64,000 nucleotides of DNA, taken from contig NZ_BAABBM010000001.1 in the NCBI RefSeq assembly GCF_039537965.1, forward strand, positions 1,674,001 through 1,738,000. The letters are read 5' to 3'. The notes under the pieces are model-generated. The model saw only the letters and a program-made list of their open reading frames with translations, searched no databases and had not been told where the DNA came from. Source of the stretch: Sphingomonas limnosediminicola. Lineage in GTDB: Bacteria; Pseudomonadota; Alphaproteobacteria; Sphingomonadales; Sphingomonadaceae. This document shows positions 1 to 8,475 of this stretch, in pieces. The stretch's first letter is position 1. Every line of letters starts with the position of its first letter. The position numbers and the translations under genes were made by a program.

Positions 1-992
1 AGCAATATCTCGACGATCTGCTTGCCCGTCAGGCTCGGGAACGCCTGCGCCATGAGCGCAACTGCGCCGCTGATCACCGGGGCCGAGAAGCTGGTGCCCG
101 ACCAACGAAATTGCGTTCCGGTCTGGTCCGGCGCGCGGTCGTTCTCGCCGACCGCCGTCAGGTAATATGCCGCGCCAGTACCCGCCTGGTCGGAGAAGGT
201 CGAAATTTGCCCCGTGGCGCCAACGGACCCGGCAATGATCACGCTTCCGGGAAACTGCTGCGCAGGCGTGAGTGCGAAAGCGTCCGGGTTGGGCGTGCTG
301 TCGTTGCCGGCGGAGATGACGATGACAACGCCCGCGCTCACGGCACGCTGCATCGCCGACAGAAGGACAGCCCCGGGCTGCGAACCGCCGAGAGACAGGT
401 TGATGACCTTCGCACCGGCTGAGCGCGCGGCGTCGATCCCTGCCGCAATCGAATTGTCGTAGAAGGTGCAGCCGTCGGTCTGCGAGCAGGTGCCGGGCTG
501 ATCGGCGCGTTCGCTGACGATCGTCGCGTCGAACGCCACGCCCATCGTGTCAACGCCATTCCGGGCCGCAGCCGCTACCGCGCTGACGGCAGTGCCGTGA
601 CCGCCTTCGTCGCTAATGCCGCGTGACGCGGCAACGTCGCCGCTGGCAGGGTCGATGCGACCCGCGAACTCGGCGAGCGCGGGATTGATACCGCTGTCGA
701 CGACGCCGATCTTCACACCCTTGCCCGTCGCGCCCGCGTTGTAGGCTGCAATCGCATTGGCGGCGACGCTGTAGCCGGAACTGCGATACTCGGCCGTGTC
801 GTATCCCCCCGTCGGGGTCGGCGTGGGCGTCGGCGTAGGAGTTGGCGTTGGCGTTGGCGTTGGCGTGGGAGTCGGCGTCGTTGGCGCGATCGGGATCGGC
901 TGGACGCCGCCGCCCCCGCCTCCACCGCACGCCGTAAGTCCCAGTGCAAACACAACCGCGCACGAAGACGTGCCCAACAGGCGCCTATTCAT
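1..992 (-). CDS. S8 family serine peptidase (subtilase) lipoprotein, C-terminus outside window
   Basis: This is a secreted subtilisin-type protease that starts at ATG 992 and runs off the left edge, so only about 330 residues are visible. Residues 1-22 form a lipoprotein signal with lipobox LTAC (Cys22), followed by a glycine run and a long Thr-Pro repeat that acts as a spacer from the membrane. The catalytic triad is visible: Asp in VVDSGI, His in GGHGTAVS, Ser in SGTSFSAP, plus the oxyanion Asn in SAGND. Family knowledge suggests extracytoplasmic proteolysis. The missing C-terminus could hold an autotransporter barrel, which I cannot see. It is divergent from the HAD gene at 1102. Confidence 0.93.
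   Translation of the reverse strand, partial: MNRRLLGTSSCAVVFALGLTACGGGGGGGVQPIPIAPTTPTPTPTPTPTPTPTPTPTPTPTGGYDTAEYRSSGYSVAANAIAAYNAGATGKGVKIGVVDSGINPALAEFAGRIDPASGDVAASRGISDEGGHGTAVSAVAAAARNGVDTMGVAFDATIVSERADQPGTCSQTDGCTFYDNSIAAGIDAARSAGAKVINLSLGGSQPGAVLLSAMQRAVSAGVVIVISAGNDSTPNPDAFALTPAQQFPGSVIIAGSVGATGQISTFSDQAGTGAAYYLTAVGENDRAPDQTGTQFRWSGTSFSAPVISGAVALMAQAFPSLTGKQIVEIL
811..876. repeat. imperfect hexanucleotide repeat encoding a Thr-Pro linker
   Basis: The unit GGCGT(T/C/G/A) repeats about ten times with third-position variation. On the minus strand it encodes the (Thr-Pro)n spacer of the subtilase lipoprotein; on the plus strand it gives a meaningless Gly-Val run. Because each unit is six bases, gain or loss of units keeps the reading frame. 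Confidence 0.85.
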
Positions 993-1101
993 GATCCCTC
1001 CACCCAAACCGTTGAAAACGCACGGCTTCTCGGCAACAATTATGCTTTCTAATTCCTTTCAATTTGCTGAAGGGCCGAAAGCGTCTAGGGCACCGGCGGC
1101 C

Positions 1102-1773
1102 ATGGACCCGCGCTTCGCTCACATCCGCGACTGGATCTTCGACCTCGACAATTGCCTGTACCCGGCGGGCAGCCGGCTGTTCGAGCTAATCGACCAGAAG
1201 ATGACGGCCTATATCGAGCGTCTGCTCAACGTCGACGCGATCGAAGCCCGTCGTATTCAGAAGATGCACTTCCATGGGTCCGGCACCACGCTCGCGGGGT
1301 TGATGAAGCATCACGACGTCGATCCCCATCATTTCATGGGCGATGTGCACGATGTTCCGCTCGATCGGCTCACCCAGGACGACCGCCTCGTCGCGGCCAT
1401 AGGTCGGCTGCCCGGCCGGAAGTTCATTCATACCAACGGTAATGCCGATTATGCGTGGAAGGTACTCGACCGGCTCGGGCTGGCGGCTGAGATCGATCAC
1501 CTCCACGACATCTTCGCGGCTGACCTCACGCCAAAGCCCGAGGCGCATGGCTATCGGAAGCTGCTCGATCAGTTCGGCGTCGAGCCGACGCAGGCGCTGA
1601 TGGTCGAGGACATGGTCCGCAACCTGACACCGGCCAAGCAGCTCGGCATGACCACGGTCTGGGTCGACAACGGGTCTGAGCGCGGCAATCACGGCTATGA
1701 CGAAGCGATCGTCGATTACCGGATTACCGATGTCGGCGAGTGGCTCGACAGCATTGTGGGGAATGACGAATGA
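1102..1773 (+). CDS. pyrimidine 5'-nucleotidase-type HAD hydrolase
   Basis: This is a 223-residue haloacid dehalogenase superfamily hydrolase of the pyrimidine 5'-nucleotidase (SDT1-like) group, expected to dephosphorylate UMP/CMP-like nucleotides. The N-terminal motif FDLDNCLYP carries the nucleophile and acid Asp residues. HTNGNADYA corresponds to motif II and [12 protein letters not shown] to motif IV. The ATG at 1102 is chosen because it lies just before the conserved IRDWIFDLD start; the open frame extends further upstream but overlaps the divergent subtilase. Its stop overlaps the dapD start in an ATGA, implying translational coupling. Confidence 0.88.
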   Translation: MDPRFAHIRDWIFDLDNCLYPAGSRLFELIDQKMTAYIERLLNVDAIEARRIQKMHFHGSGTTLAGLMKHHDVDPHHFMGDVHDVPLDRLTQDDRLVAAIGRLPGRKFIHTNGNADYAWKVLDRLGLAAEIDHLHDIFAADLTPKPEAHGYRKLLDQFGVEPTQALMVEDMVRNLTPAKQLGMTTVWVDNGSERGNHGYDEAIVDYRITDVGEWLDSIVGNDE

Positions 1774-2594
1774 ATGAGCAGCTGCAGTCCGTGATCGAGC
1801 GCGCATGGGACGAGCGGGACTCGATAGGCCCGTCGACCAAGGGCGAAGTCCGGCACGCCGTCGATGCCGCACTCACCGCGCTCGACAGCGGCGGCGCCCG
1901 CATCGCGGAGAAGAATGGCGACGAGTGGACCGTCCATCAGTGGCTGAAGAAGGCCGTGCTCCTGTCCTTCCGGCTCAATCCCATGGAAGCGATTTCCGGC
2001 GGCCCCGGCGGATCGCACTGGTGGGATAAGGTGCCTTCGAAATTCGCCGGCTGGGGCGAGAGGGAATTTGCGGATGCCGCCTTCCGCGCGGTGCCTGGCG
2101 CTATTGTCCGCCGCGGTGCTTACATCGCGCCTGGCGCTGTGCTGATGCCGAGCTTCGTCAACATCGGTGCGCGCGTCGGGGAAGGCACGATGATCGATAC
2201 CTGGGCGACCGTGGGCAGCTGCGCCCAGATCGGCAGCAACGTCCACATCTCCGGCGGCGCCGGGATCGGCGGGGTGCTCGAGCCGCTTCAGGCTGGCCCG
2301 GTCATCATCGAGGACGATTGCTTTGTCGGCGCTCGCTCCGAAGTCGCCGAGGGCGTGGTTGTCGAGCGCGGATCCGTGCTTTCGATGGGCGTCTTCCTCG
2401 GCGCCTCGACCAAGATCGTCGACCGCGCGACAGGCGAAGTCTACTACGGACGCGTACCGGCTTATTCGGTCGTCGTTCCCGGCGCATTGCCGGGTAAGGA
2501 AGGCGGCCCGTCGCTTGCCTGCGCGGTGATTGTGAAGCGTGTCGACGAACGCACGCGATCAAAAACCAGCATCAATGAGCTTCTCCGCGACTAA
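1770..2594 (+). CDS. dapD: 2,3,4,5-tetrahydropyridine-2,6-dicarboxylate N-succinyltransferase
   Basis: DapD succinylates tetrahydrodipicolinate in the succinylase branch of lysine and meso-diaminopimelate synthesis in the cytoplasm. The 274 residues match the usual family length. The C-terminal half is a left-handed beta-helix with hexapeptide repeats ([42 protein letters not shown]), and the [12 protein letters not shown] segment is typical. The ATG overlaps the stop of the nucleotidase gene. A short inverted repeat follows the stop. Confidence 0.97.
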   Translation: MNEQLQSVIERAWDERDSIGPSTKGEVRHAVDAALTALDSGGARIAEKNGDEWTVHQWLKKAVLLSFRLNPMEAISGGPGGSHWWDKVPSKFAGWGEREFADAAFRAVPGAIVRRGAYIAPGAVLMPSFVNIGARVGEGTMIDTWATVGSCAQIGSNVHISGGAGIGGVLEPLQAGPVIIEDDCFVGARSEVAEGVVVERGSVLSMGVFLGASTKIVDRATGEVYYGRVPAYSVVVPGALPGKEGGPSLACAVIVKRVDERTRSKTSINELLRD

Positions 2595-2608
2595 TAAGCT
2601 CAGCTTAT
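2594..2608. terminator. short hairpin after dapD
   Basis: A perfect 6-bp inverted repeat (ATAAGC / GCTTAT, loop TCA) begins in the dapD stop codon. It is AT-rich and lacks a T-run, so a termination role is only a guess. Confidence 0.2.
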
Positions 2609-2759
2609 AGGCAGGACTCCACCATTTGTTGGCGGCGCACCGTGCCGCTCCATAGCTTCACGGGCTATGAAACCCGTTCCTCCCCAGTCGTTTGACCGCA
2701 AGCAGGCGGAAGCCGCTGCGCCCCTCCCCGCTCATGACGCGCACGTGATTCGTACCGTC

Positions 2760-3674
2760 ATGAACCGCAGCGACTGGCTGATCCTTGGCGTGCTCGCGCT
2801 CATCTGGGGCGGGGCCTTCTTCTTCATCGGCGTCGCCGTGAAGCATGTGCACCCGCTGACTTACGTCTGGCTGCGGCTGACCATCGCCGCCGTGGCGATG
2901 TGGGCATTCCTTCGCTTCAAGGGACAACCGCTTGGCCTGCCGAAAGGCGCCTGGGGTTCGATCTTCCTGCTCGCAGTGCTTAACAATGCGCTGCCGTTCA
3001 CGCTTTTCGGCTGGGGCCAGACGCACATTGCGAGTGGCCTCGCCGCGATTCTCAACGCCACCACCCCGATCTGGGGCGTGATCGTTGCTCACTTCCTCAC
3101 CAGCGACGAGCGCATGAGCCCGCGCAAGATCGCCGGCGTCGTCCTCGGCTTCGGCGGTGTCGCGACAATGATCGGCCCGTCGCTACTATCGAGCATCGGC
3201 ACCAGCGCGCTGGCCCAGCTCGCATGCGTCACCGCATCGCTCAGCTATGCGCTCGCCGCCGTCTGGGCCCGCCGGTTCCGCCGCCAGGGCATTTCGCCGC
3301 TGAGCGTCACCACGGGCCAGCTCACCGCCGGCGCCCTCGTGATGCTCCCGGTTTCGATGATCTTCGACCAGCCCTGGACCCGGCCGCTGCCGCCCCTCGG
3401 CGCATGGGGCGCCATCGTCGCGCTCGCGCTCCTCTGCACGGCGTTCGGCTACGTCCTTTACTTCCGGCTGATCGACAAGGCCGGTGCGACCAATGCGCTG
3501 CTGGTGACCCTTCTCGTACCGCCGGTCGCAATCCTTCTCGGCGGGCTGTTCCTTCACGAAACGCTGGCGCCGCAGGATTTCCTCGGGCTCGCCCTGATCG
3601 CGCTTGGCCTTGCCGCGATCGACGGGCGACTGCTCAGAGCTTTCCCGATGCGCCGGCTTCGGACAGTAGTTTAG
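2760..3674 (+). CDS. EamA (DMT superfamily) transporter
   Basis: This is an inner-membrane carrier of the drug/metabolite transporter superfamily with two EamA repeats and about ten transmembrane helices over 304 residues. The first helix begins at residue 5 (SDWLILGVLALIWGGAFFF), which favours ATG 2760 over the in-frame ATG at 2667 that would add a charged leader. The second repeat starts near SIGTSALAQLACVTASLSYA. The substrate cannot be told from the sequence. Its last 41 bases overlap the convergent TlpA-like gene. Confidence 0.9.
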   Translation: MNRSDWLILGVLALIWGGAFFFIGVAVKHVHPLTYVWLRLTIAAVAMWAFLRFKGQPLGLPKGAWGSIFLLAVLNNALPFTLFGWGQTHIASGLAAILNATTPIWGVIVAHFLTSDERMSPRKIAGVVLGFGGVATMIGPSLLSSIGTSALAQLACVTASLSYALAAVWARRFRRQGISPLSVTTGQLTAGALVMLPVSMIFDQPWTRPLPPLGAWGAIVALALLCTAFGYVLYFRLIDKAGATNALLVTLLVPPVAILLGGLFLHETLAPQDFLGLALIALGLAAIDGRLLRAFPMRRLRTVV

Positions 3675-4212
3675 CGGCCTCGGCGCTCGTCCAATCTAGA
3701 TCGCCGACGTAGCGCCAGACTTCCTTGCCCTGCGCGTCGAGCAGGATCGTCGTCGGCAAAACCGTGTCGGGCCCAAGCGCGCCCGACAAGGCCATCTTCT
3801 CGTCCTGGTAAGCACCCAGTGTCTGGATCTTGTGCGCTTCCAGAAAGGCCTCGACCGATGCGTGCGGGCCGCTGTCCTGGCTGACCGCGATCACCTGCAC
3901 GCCCCCAGCCTTCTGTTGCGCTGCCGCTAGCCGGTCGAGCGTCGGCAACTCCTTGACGCAGGGCGCGCACCAGGTCGCCCACAGATTCACCAGGACCGTC
4001 TTGCCCATTAGCTCTGCAAGGCTGGCGTCTTCGCCGTCCGCGCTCTTGAACGTCGCGTCTGGCGCCGCCTGCCCGCGATGGCTGCGGTCGACGCCCTTTA
4101 CCGGTCCGGCGGGCTGTTCGCTGGCAGCAACATTCTCCGCCGGCGATTGTTCGGCTGGCTTGTGGCAGGCGCTGACGGCGAACAAGACGGAGCAAATGAG
4201 CAAGGTGCGCAT
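3634..4212 (-). CDS. TlpA-family thiol-disulfide lipoprotein
   Basis: This is a membrane-anchored periplasmic thioredoxin-fold protein of 192 residues. The N-terminus is a lipoprotein signal ending in VSAC (Cys16). The active-site motif WATWCAPC is followed by KELPTLDRL, and the cis-Pro loop is VLPTTILLD. Family members reduce or isomerise disulfides in cytochrome c maturation or other periplasmic targets. No cytochrome maturation genes are nearby, so the partner is unknown. Its 3' end overlaps the EamA gene tail to tail. Confidence 0.9.
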   Translation of the reverse strand: MRTLLICSVLFAVSACHKPAEQSPAENVAASEQPAGPVKGVDRSHRGQAAPDATFKSADGEDASLAELMGKTVLVNLWATWCAPCVKELPTLDRLAAAQQKAGGVQVIAVSQDSGPHASVEAFLEAHKIQTLGAYQDEKMALSGALGPDTVLPTTILLDAQGKEVWRYVGDLDWTSAEAAKLLSEAGASGKL

Positions 4213-4261
4213 GATCGGCGGCGCTAGCGCAAGCTACGGCGAACGGCTAGTCGAGAGCCCG

Positions 4262-4588
4262 ATGCAGACCTCGCGCCTCCTGCCCCTCGCCGCGCTGATT
4301 GCGCTTGGAAGCTGCGGCCACGTTGCGGAGTTGAAGCCGCCTACCGGGAAGGCTCTTCCGGTCAAGCCGTTGATGGCGAAGACCGCGCCCGATGCACGCG
4401 AGCTGCTGACGCCCCCGCCCTATGCGCGGCCCAACCGCGTCGACGAACTCATCCGCCAGCCGCGGGAGCGCCAGCCCGACCCATTCGACCTGCCGCCGCC
4501 GACCGGCGGTGTGGCGCCTTCGCTTCCTGCCGGATCGGACCCTCAGCCGGTCACCAACGAGACCGGCCCTTCAACACCCGGAGATTGA
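4262..4588 (+). CDS. small proline-rich lipoprotein, unknown function
   Basis: A 108-residue protein with a clear lipoprotein signal (MQTSRLLPLAALIALGSCG, lipobox LGSC). The mature part is rich in Pro and Arg (LTPPPYARPNRVDELIRQP, DPFDLPPP) with no recognised domain. The ATG at 4262 is chosen because it starts the signal peptide; the longer frame upstream is antisense to the TlpA gene. It ends 6 bases before galU, so the two are probably co-transcribed. I do not recognise a function. Confidence 0.75.
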   Translation: MQTSRLLPLAALIALGSCGHVAELKPPTGKALPVKPLMAKTAPDARELLTPPPYARPNRVDELIRQPRERQPDPFDLPPPTGGVAPSLPAGSDPQPVTNETGPSTPGD

Positions 4589-4594
4589 GCCCGC

Positions 4595-5455
4595 ATGTCC
4601 AATCGCGTTCGCAAGGCGGTGTTCCCCGTCGCCGGCCTCGGCACCCGCCTGCTTCCGGCCACCAAGACGATCCCGAAAGAGATGATCACGGTCGTCGACC
4701 GTCCGCTCATCCAGTACGCGGTCGATGAAGCGCGCGAAGCCGGGATCGAACAGATGATCTTCGTCACCGGCCGCGGCAAGTCCGCGCTGGTCGACTATTT
4801 CGACGTGGCGTTCGAGCTCGAAGCGACGATGCGCGGCAAGAGCAAGAGCCTGGACATACTGGAACCATCGAACGCACGCTTCGGCGAGATTGTCTCCGTC
4901 CGCCAGCAGCAGCCGCTCGGCCTCGGCCACGCCGTCTGGTGCGCCCGGGACATCGTCGGCGACGAGCCCTTCGCAGTCCTGCTCCCCGACGAGCTGATGT
5001 ACGGCAAGCCCAACTGTCTCACCCAGATGGTCGAGGCGTTCGAGCGCGTTGGCGGAAACATCGTCGCGGCGCTCGAAGTACCCGACAGCGAAACGCATCA
5101 GTACGGCGTCATCGATCCTGGCGAGACCAATGGTCTGCTGACAGAGATCCGCGGTCTGGTCGAAAAGCCGAAGCCCGGCACGGCGCCCTCAAACCTAATG
5201 CTTCCCGGCCGCTACATCCTTCAACCCGAGGTGATGCGCGAGCTCGACGCTCAGGAAACGGGCGCGGGCGGCGAAATCCAGCTGACCGATGCAATGGCCA
5301 AGTTGATCGGAAGGCAGCCATTCCACGGCTACCGCTTTAAGGGCGAACGTTACGACTGCGGCAGCGCAGCGGGCTTCGTTATCGCCAACCTTGCGATGGC
5401 GGTCGAGCGGGAGGACGTCGGACCGAAGGTCCGCGAGTTCATCGCGACGCTTTAG
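4595..5455 (+). CDS. galU: UTP--glucose-1-phosphate uridylyltransferase
   Basis: GalU makes UDP-glucose from UTP and glucose-1-phosphate, a precursor for exopolysaccharide, LPS and glycolipids. The 286 residues match the family. The nucleotide-binding start is FPVAGLGTRLLPATKTIPKEM, followed by DRPLIQYAVDEA and LGLGHAVWCA. It follows a small lipoprotein gene by 6 bases and overlaps the convergent receiver gene by 17 bases. Confidence 0.97.
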   Translation: MSNRVRKAVFPVAGLGTRLLPATKTIPKEMITVVDRPLIQYAVDEAREAGIEQMIFVTGRGKSALVDYFDVAFELEATMRGKSKSLDILEPSNARFGEIVSVRQQQPLGLGHAVWCARDIVGDEPFAVLLPDELMYGKPNCLTQMVEAFERVGGNIVAALEVPDSETHQYGVIDPGETNGLLTEIRGLVEKPKPGTAPSNLMLPGRYILQPEVMRELDAQETGAGGEIQLTDAMAKLIGRQPFHGYRFKGERYDCGSAAGFVIANLAMAVEREDVGPKVREFIATL

Positions 5456-5960
5456 ATTTCACTTCGGCGAGCTGGTCCTTGAGTTCCCCGATCTGGATGG
5501 CGCGTTCGACGATGCGCGCGTCCAGCACCGCATTGTCTTCGCGCAGCCGCTGGAGGGTGCGCGCCCGGTCAAGCCGGCGCTCGATCCGCGCGAACAGCAC
5601 CTCGAAGTGGAACGGCTTCAGGATCACATCGTCGGCGCCCGCTTCATAGGCCTCGACCGCGCCCGCCGGCTTCGACTTGCCGGTAATCAGCATCACCGGG
5701 AGCTCGCGCCAGATCGCCTCACCGCGGATCACGCGCGCGAGATCCGCGCCGCTCATGCGCGGCATATAGAGTTCGGCGAGAACCAGATCGATCGGCTGGC
5801 GATGAAGCTCGGCCACGGCCGCCTGCCCGCAATCCGCTGCCGACACGCGATAACCCGCCTCAACCAACCGCCGTGTGAGCACGCCGAGGTTCGTCTTGTT
5901 CGGATCAACCACGAGGATGCGCGGCCGCTCTTCGGGCACAGTTGGAAAGCGAATATCCAT
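5439..5960 (-). CDS. receiver-domain protein with degenerate phosphorylation site
   Basis: A 173-residue stand-alone response-regulator receiver domain (residues 14-130) with a C-terminal coiled-coil-like tail (LQRLREDNAVLDARIVERA...). The Thr (LITGKS) and Lys (ILKPF) switch residues are present. The site that should hold the phosphoacceptor Asp reads LVLAELYMP, with Glu63 (codon GAA on the minus strand). The acidic pair after beta-1 is reduced to VVDPN. It should therefore not be a conventional phospho-switch, and Glu may mimic the phosphorylated state. There is no output domain and no kinase nearby. Confidence 0.85.
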   Translation of the reverse strand: MDIRFPTVPEERPRILVVDPNKTNLGVLTRRLVEAGYRVSAADCGQAAVAELHRQPIDLVLAELYMPRMSGADLARVIRGEAIWRELPVMLITGKSKPAGAVEAYEAGADDVILKPFHFEVLFARIERRLDRARTLQRLREDNAVLDARIVERAIQIGELKDQLAEVKSKASR

Positions 5961-6005
5961 CCAGGTTTGACTACGCGAAGATGGTTAATAGCCGATAACC
6001 GCGCC

Positions 6006-6572
6006 TTAAGGCTCCAGCTCGACGTCCCAGTAGAGATAGTCGCGCCAACTCTGGTGCAGATAGTTTGGCGGGAATGCGCGGCCGTGCTCCTGCAGCTGCC
6101 AGCTTGTGGGACGGATCGGCTCGTGCATGATGTGCATGTGCGCTTCCGCGGGCGTCCGGCCGCCCTTGCGCAGGTTGCAGGGCGCGCAGGCAGTCGCGAC
6201 ATTTTCCCACATCGTGCGGCCGCCTTGCGCGCGCGGCACCACGTGATCAAACGTCAGCTCCTTGTGCGACCCGCAATAGACGCAACGAAATTTGTCGCGG
6301 AGGAAGAGGTTGAACCGGGTGAACGCCGGATATTCGTTCGGCTTCACGAATTGGCGAAGCGCGATCACCGATGGCAGCTTCAGCGCGGTGCTCGGACTGT
6401 GCACCTCGCGCTCGTAATGAGCGACGACGTCGACGCGTTCGAGGAACATCGCCTTGACCGCGGTCTGCCATGGCCACAGCGAAAGCGGATAATAAGACAG
6501 CGGCGTATAGTCGGCGTTGAGAACCAGCGCCGGGCAGCTATCGGGATGGCGGATCAGCTCGGGGTGATACAT
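6006..6572 (-). CDS. HNH endonuclease domain protein
   Basis: A 188-residue HNH nuclease. The zinc-binding and catalytic segment is FRCVYCGSHKELTFDHVVPRAQGG followed by NVATACAPCNLRKGG, giving two CxxC pairs and the His of the HNH motif; the N-terminal part (LNADYTPLSYYPLSLWPW) is typical of a widespread chromosomal family. ATG 6572 (MYHPELIRH) is preferred over upstream in-frame starts because the extra residues are Arg-rich and unlike the family. The biological target is unknown; it is not next to restriction or phage genes. Confidence 0.88.
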   Translation of the reverse strand: MYHPELIRHPDSCPALVLNADYTPLSYYPLSLWPWQTAVKAMFLERVDVVAHYEREVHSPSTALKLPSVIALRQFVKPNEYPAFTRFNLFLRDKFRCVYCGSHKELTFDHVVPRAQGGRTMWENVATACAPCNLRKGGRTPAEAHMHIMHEPIRPTSWQLQEHGRAFPPNYLHQSWRDYLYWDVELEP

Positions 6573-6760
6573 ACGAAGCCAGCACAGCCTTTCGTTCGGT
6601 TCGAACCGAACTGCTGCTCCCCGGCCTCGTCGCACTCAAGGAGGAGAGGGCGGCGCGGCCCGTCTTCCCTTGTTGACCACCGGATGCCAACCCGGCGTGA
6701 CATGCGCATGACACCACTTTCACTGACTCAGCGTCAAGAGTCCTTTGCGCAACAGGTCAA

Positions 6761-7609
6761 ATGTTCATAACCCGCTTCGCCCCCAGTCCGAGCGGCCGGC
6801 TGCACCTCGGCCATGCTTACAGCGCCGCGATCGGCCATGCGCGGGCGCGGGAGAGTGGCGGCAAGTTCAGGCTGCGGATCGAGGATCTCGACCAGACCCG
6901 CTGTAAGCCGGAGTTCGTGGATGGCATCTTCGAGGACTTGCGTTGGCTTGGTCTCGACTGGGAGGAGCCGGTTCTTGTCCAATCTGAGCGCACGGCTGCC
7001 TACGCGGATGCCCTCGAGCAATTGAAGTCGGAAGGCCTCGCATACCCCTGTTTCTGCACCCGCGCCGACATTGCCCAATCGCTCACAGCGCCACATGGCG
7101 ATGCCGCGACCAGCTATCCGGGCACCTGCCGCGGTCTGGCCGACGATCCTGAGCGCCGGGCGGCGACTCCCCATTCGTGGCGGCTAGACTCCGCAAAGGC
7201 GCTGGGAATGACGGGCCTGCCGAGCTGGCGCGAGGCCGACGGCGCGGAATTCACCGCTTCCGGGCGGGACATCGGCGACGCCATCCTCGCGCGCAAGGAC
7301 GCACCCGCTTCCTATCATCTCTCCTGCGTCGTCGACGATGCGGCGAGCGGCGTGACGATGGTCGTCCGCGGCGCCGACCTCCGCGCCTCGACGCCCGTCC
7401 AGCGGCTGCTCCAGATACTGCTCGACCTCCCCGAGCCGGTATATCTTCATCATCAGATCGTCGCGCACGAGGAGGGACGGCGCCTCGCCAAGCGCGACCT
7501 CGCGCCGACGCTCGCCGCAATGCGGGATGGCGGCATCGACGGGCCCACCCTCGCGGTGCAGCTCCTTACCGGCCTTCTCCCGTCTGGCTTTCGGCTTCAG
7601 GAAGCCTAA
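6761..7609 (+). CDS. gluQ: glutamyl-Q tRNA(Asp) synthetase
   Basis: GluQ-RS attaches glutamate to the queuosine base at the wobble position of tRNA(Asp). The 282-residue length reflects a class I synthetase catalytic domain without the anticodon-binding domain. The HIGH-like signature is PSGRLHLGH, the KMSKS-like loop is RRLAKR, and the zinc site CFC...YPGTC characteristic of this enzyme is present. The following two genes lie 9 and 3 bases apart, suggesting one transcript. Confidence 0.94.
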   Translation: MFITRFAPSPSGRLHLGHAYSAAIGHARARESGGKFRLRIEDLDQTRCKPEFVDGIFEDLRWLGLDWEEPVLVQSERTAAYADALEQLKSEGLAYPCFCTRADIAQSLTAPHGDAATSYPGTCRGLADDPERRAATPHSWRLDSAKALGMTGLPSWREADGAEFTASGRDIGDAILARKDAPASYHLSCVVDDAASGVTMVVRGADLRASTPVQRLLQILLDLPEPVYLHHQIVAHEEGRRLAKRDLAPTLAAMRDGGIDGPTLAVQLLTGLLPSGFRLQEA

Positions 7610-7618
7610 ATAGCGCCC

Positions 7619-7831
7619 ATGACTCCGAATGTGATCCTGATCGTTCTTCTGGTCTTGGCAATGGGCGCAACGGCCTATGTCCTCGTGCGCGGCGTCATCG
7701 CCATGGCATCCGGCAAGGACGTCACCGGCGAGCAACAGCAGGACTACATGCGCAAGCGCGTGCTGTTCCAGGCGGTCGCGATCGTCATCGTGATCCTCAT
7801 CCTCGTCGTCGCCGGCCAGGCCGGCCACTAA
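7619..7831 (+). CDS. twin-transmembrane (HIG1-like) small protein
   Basis: A 70-residue membrane protein with two helices: residues 5-28 and 49-66, joined by a polar loop (ASGKDVTGEQQQDYMRKRVLFQ). The layout and the RKRVLFQ segment before helix 2 match the twin-transmembrane/HIG1 family, members of which associate with respiratory complexes. Its role here is an inference. It sits between gluQ and the cobalamin adenosyltransferase. Confidence 0.8.
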   Translation: MTPNVILIVLLVLAMGATAYVLVRGVIAMASGKDVTGEQQQDYMRKRVLFQAVAIVIVILILVVAGQAGH

Positions 7832-7834
7832 GGC

Positions 7835-8395
7835 TTGGTCAAGCTCAATAAGATCTACACGCGCACGGGCGACGCCGGCACCGCCGGCCTCGTCGACGGC
7901 TCGCGCGTAAGCAAGTCGAGCGCGCGTATGTCGGCCATCGGCGAGGTCGACGAAGCCAATGCCGCCGTCGGGCTCGCCATTTCCGCGATCGACGATGAGG
8001 CGCTGAAGCGGCGGCTTCTCACGATCCAGAATGACCTGTTCGATCTCGGCGCCGACGTCGCGACGCCGGGTGAAATCGACGGCGCGCTTCGCATCGTCGC
8101 CCCGCAGGTCGAACGGCTGGAGCAGGAGATCGACGCGATGAACGCCGATCTGCCCCCGCTGACCAGCTTCATTTTGCCAAGCGGTTCGGCGGGCGTCGCC
8201 GCGCTGCACCTCGCCCGCGCCGTCGTTCGCCGTGCCGAGCGCGCGGCCGTCGCGCTCAACGAGAGCGAGCCCCTAAACCCGCAGCTTCTCGCCTACCTCA
8301 ACCGCTTGTCCGACCATCTGTTCGTTGCCGCGCGCCATGTCGCCGCAAGCGAAGATGGCGACGTCCTTTGGCACCCGGGCGCGACGCGCACCTAG
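7835..8395 (+). CDS. cob(I)yrinic acid a,c-diamide adenosyltransferase, PduO type
   Basis: This enzyme transfers the adenosyl group of ATP to cob(I)alamin to make adenosylcobalamin. The N-terminus KIYTRTGDAGTAGLVDGSRVSK is the ATP-binding signature, and the C-terminal half contains the conserved ARAVVRRAERAAVAL and LNRLSDHLFVAAR segments. The length of 186 residues is normal. The start is TTG at 7835, forced by the position of the conserved N-terminus; no ATG lies between the upstream stop and the motif. Confidence 0.93.
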   Translation: MVKLNKIYTRTGDAGTAGLVDGSRVSKSSARMSAIGEVDEANAAVGLAISAIDDEALKRRLLTIQNDLFDLGADVATPGEIDGALRIVAPQVERLEQEIDAMNADLPPLTSFILPSGSAGVAALHLARAVVRRAERAAVALNESEPLNPQLLAYLNRLSDHLFVAARHVAASEDGDVLWHPGATRT

Positions 8396-8411
8396 ACCAA
8401 AGACAGTGTCG

Positions 8412-8458
8412 CTGGAGCGGCACAAAGCCCCCAGATAGCCGTTGTGCCGCCGTTCCAA
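8412..8458. repeat. bulged inverted repeat between the adenosyltransferase and flavodoxin genes
   Basis: The arm GCGGCACAA pairs perfectly with TTGTGCCGC, and an outer TGGA/TCCA pair extends the stem across a 3-base bulge, with a loop of about 16 bases. It could end the gluQ transcript or be an operator or leader element for the flavodoxin-egtBD operon. No T-run follows. Confidence 0.45.
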
Positions 8459-8475
8459 ATCATGACGGAGGCCGC

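Noticed and set aside
796..1101. Plus-strand open frame with a Gly-Val repeat ahead of the HAD gene
   Set aside because: It is the antisense of the Thr-Pro repeat and signal peptide of the subtilase; the HAD gene starts at 1102.
5391..6770. 459-codon plus-strand frame
   Set aside because: It is antisense to the receiver and HNH genes, is Arg/His-rich, and has no domain pattern.
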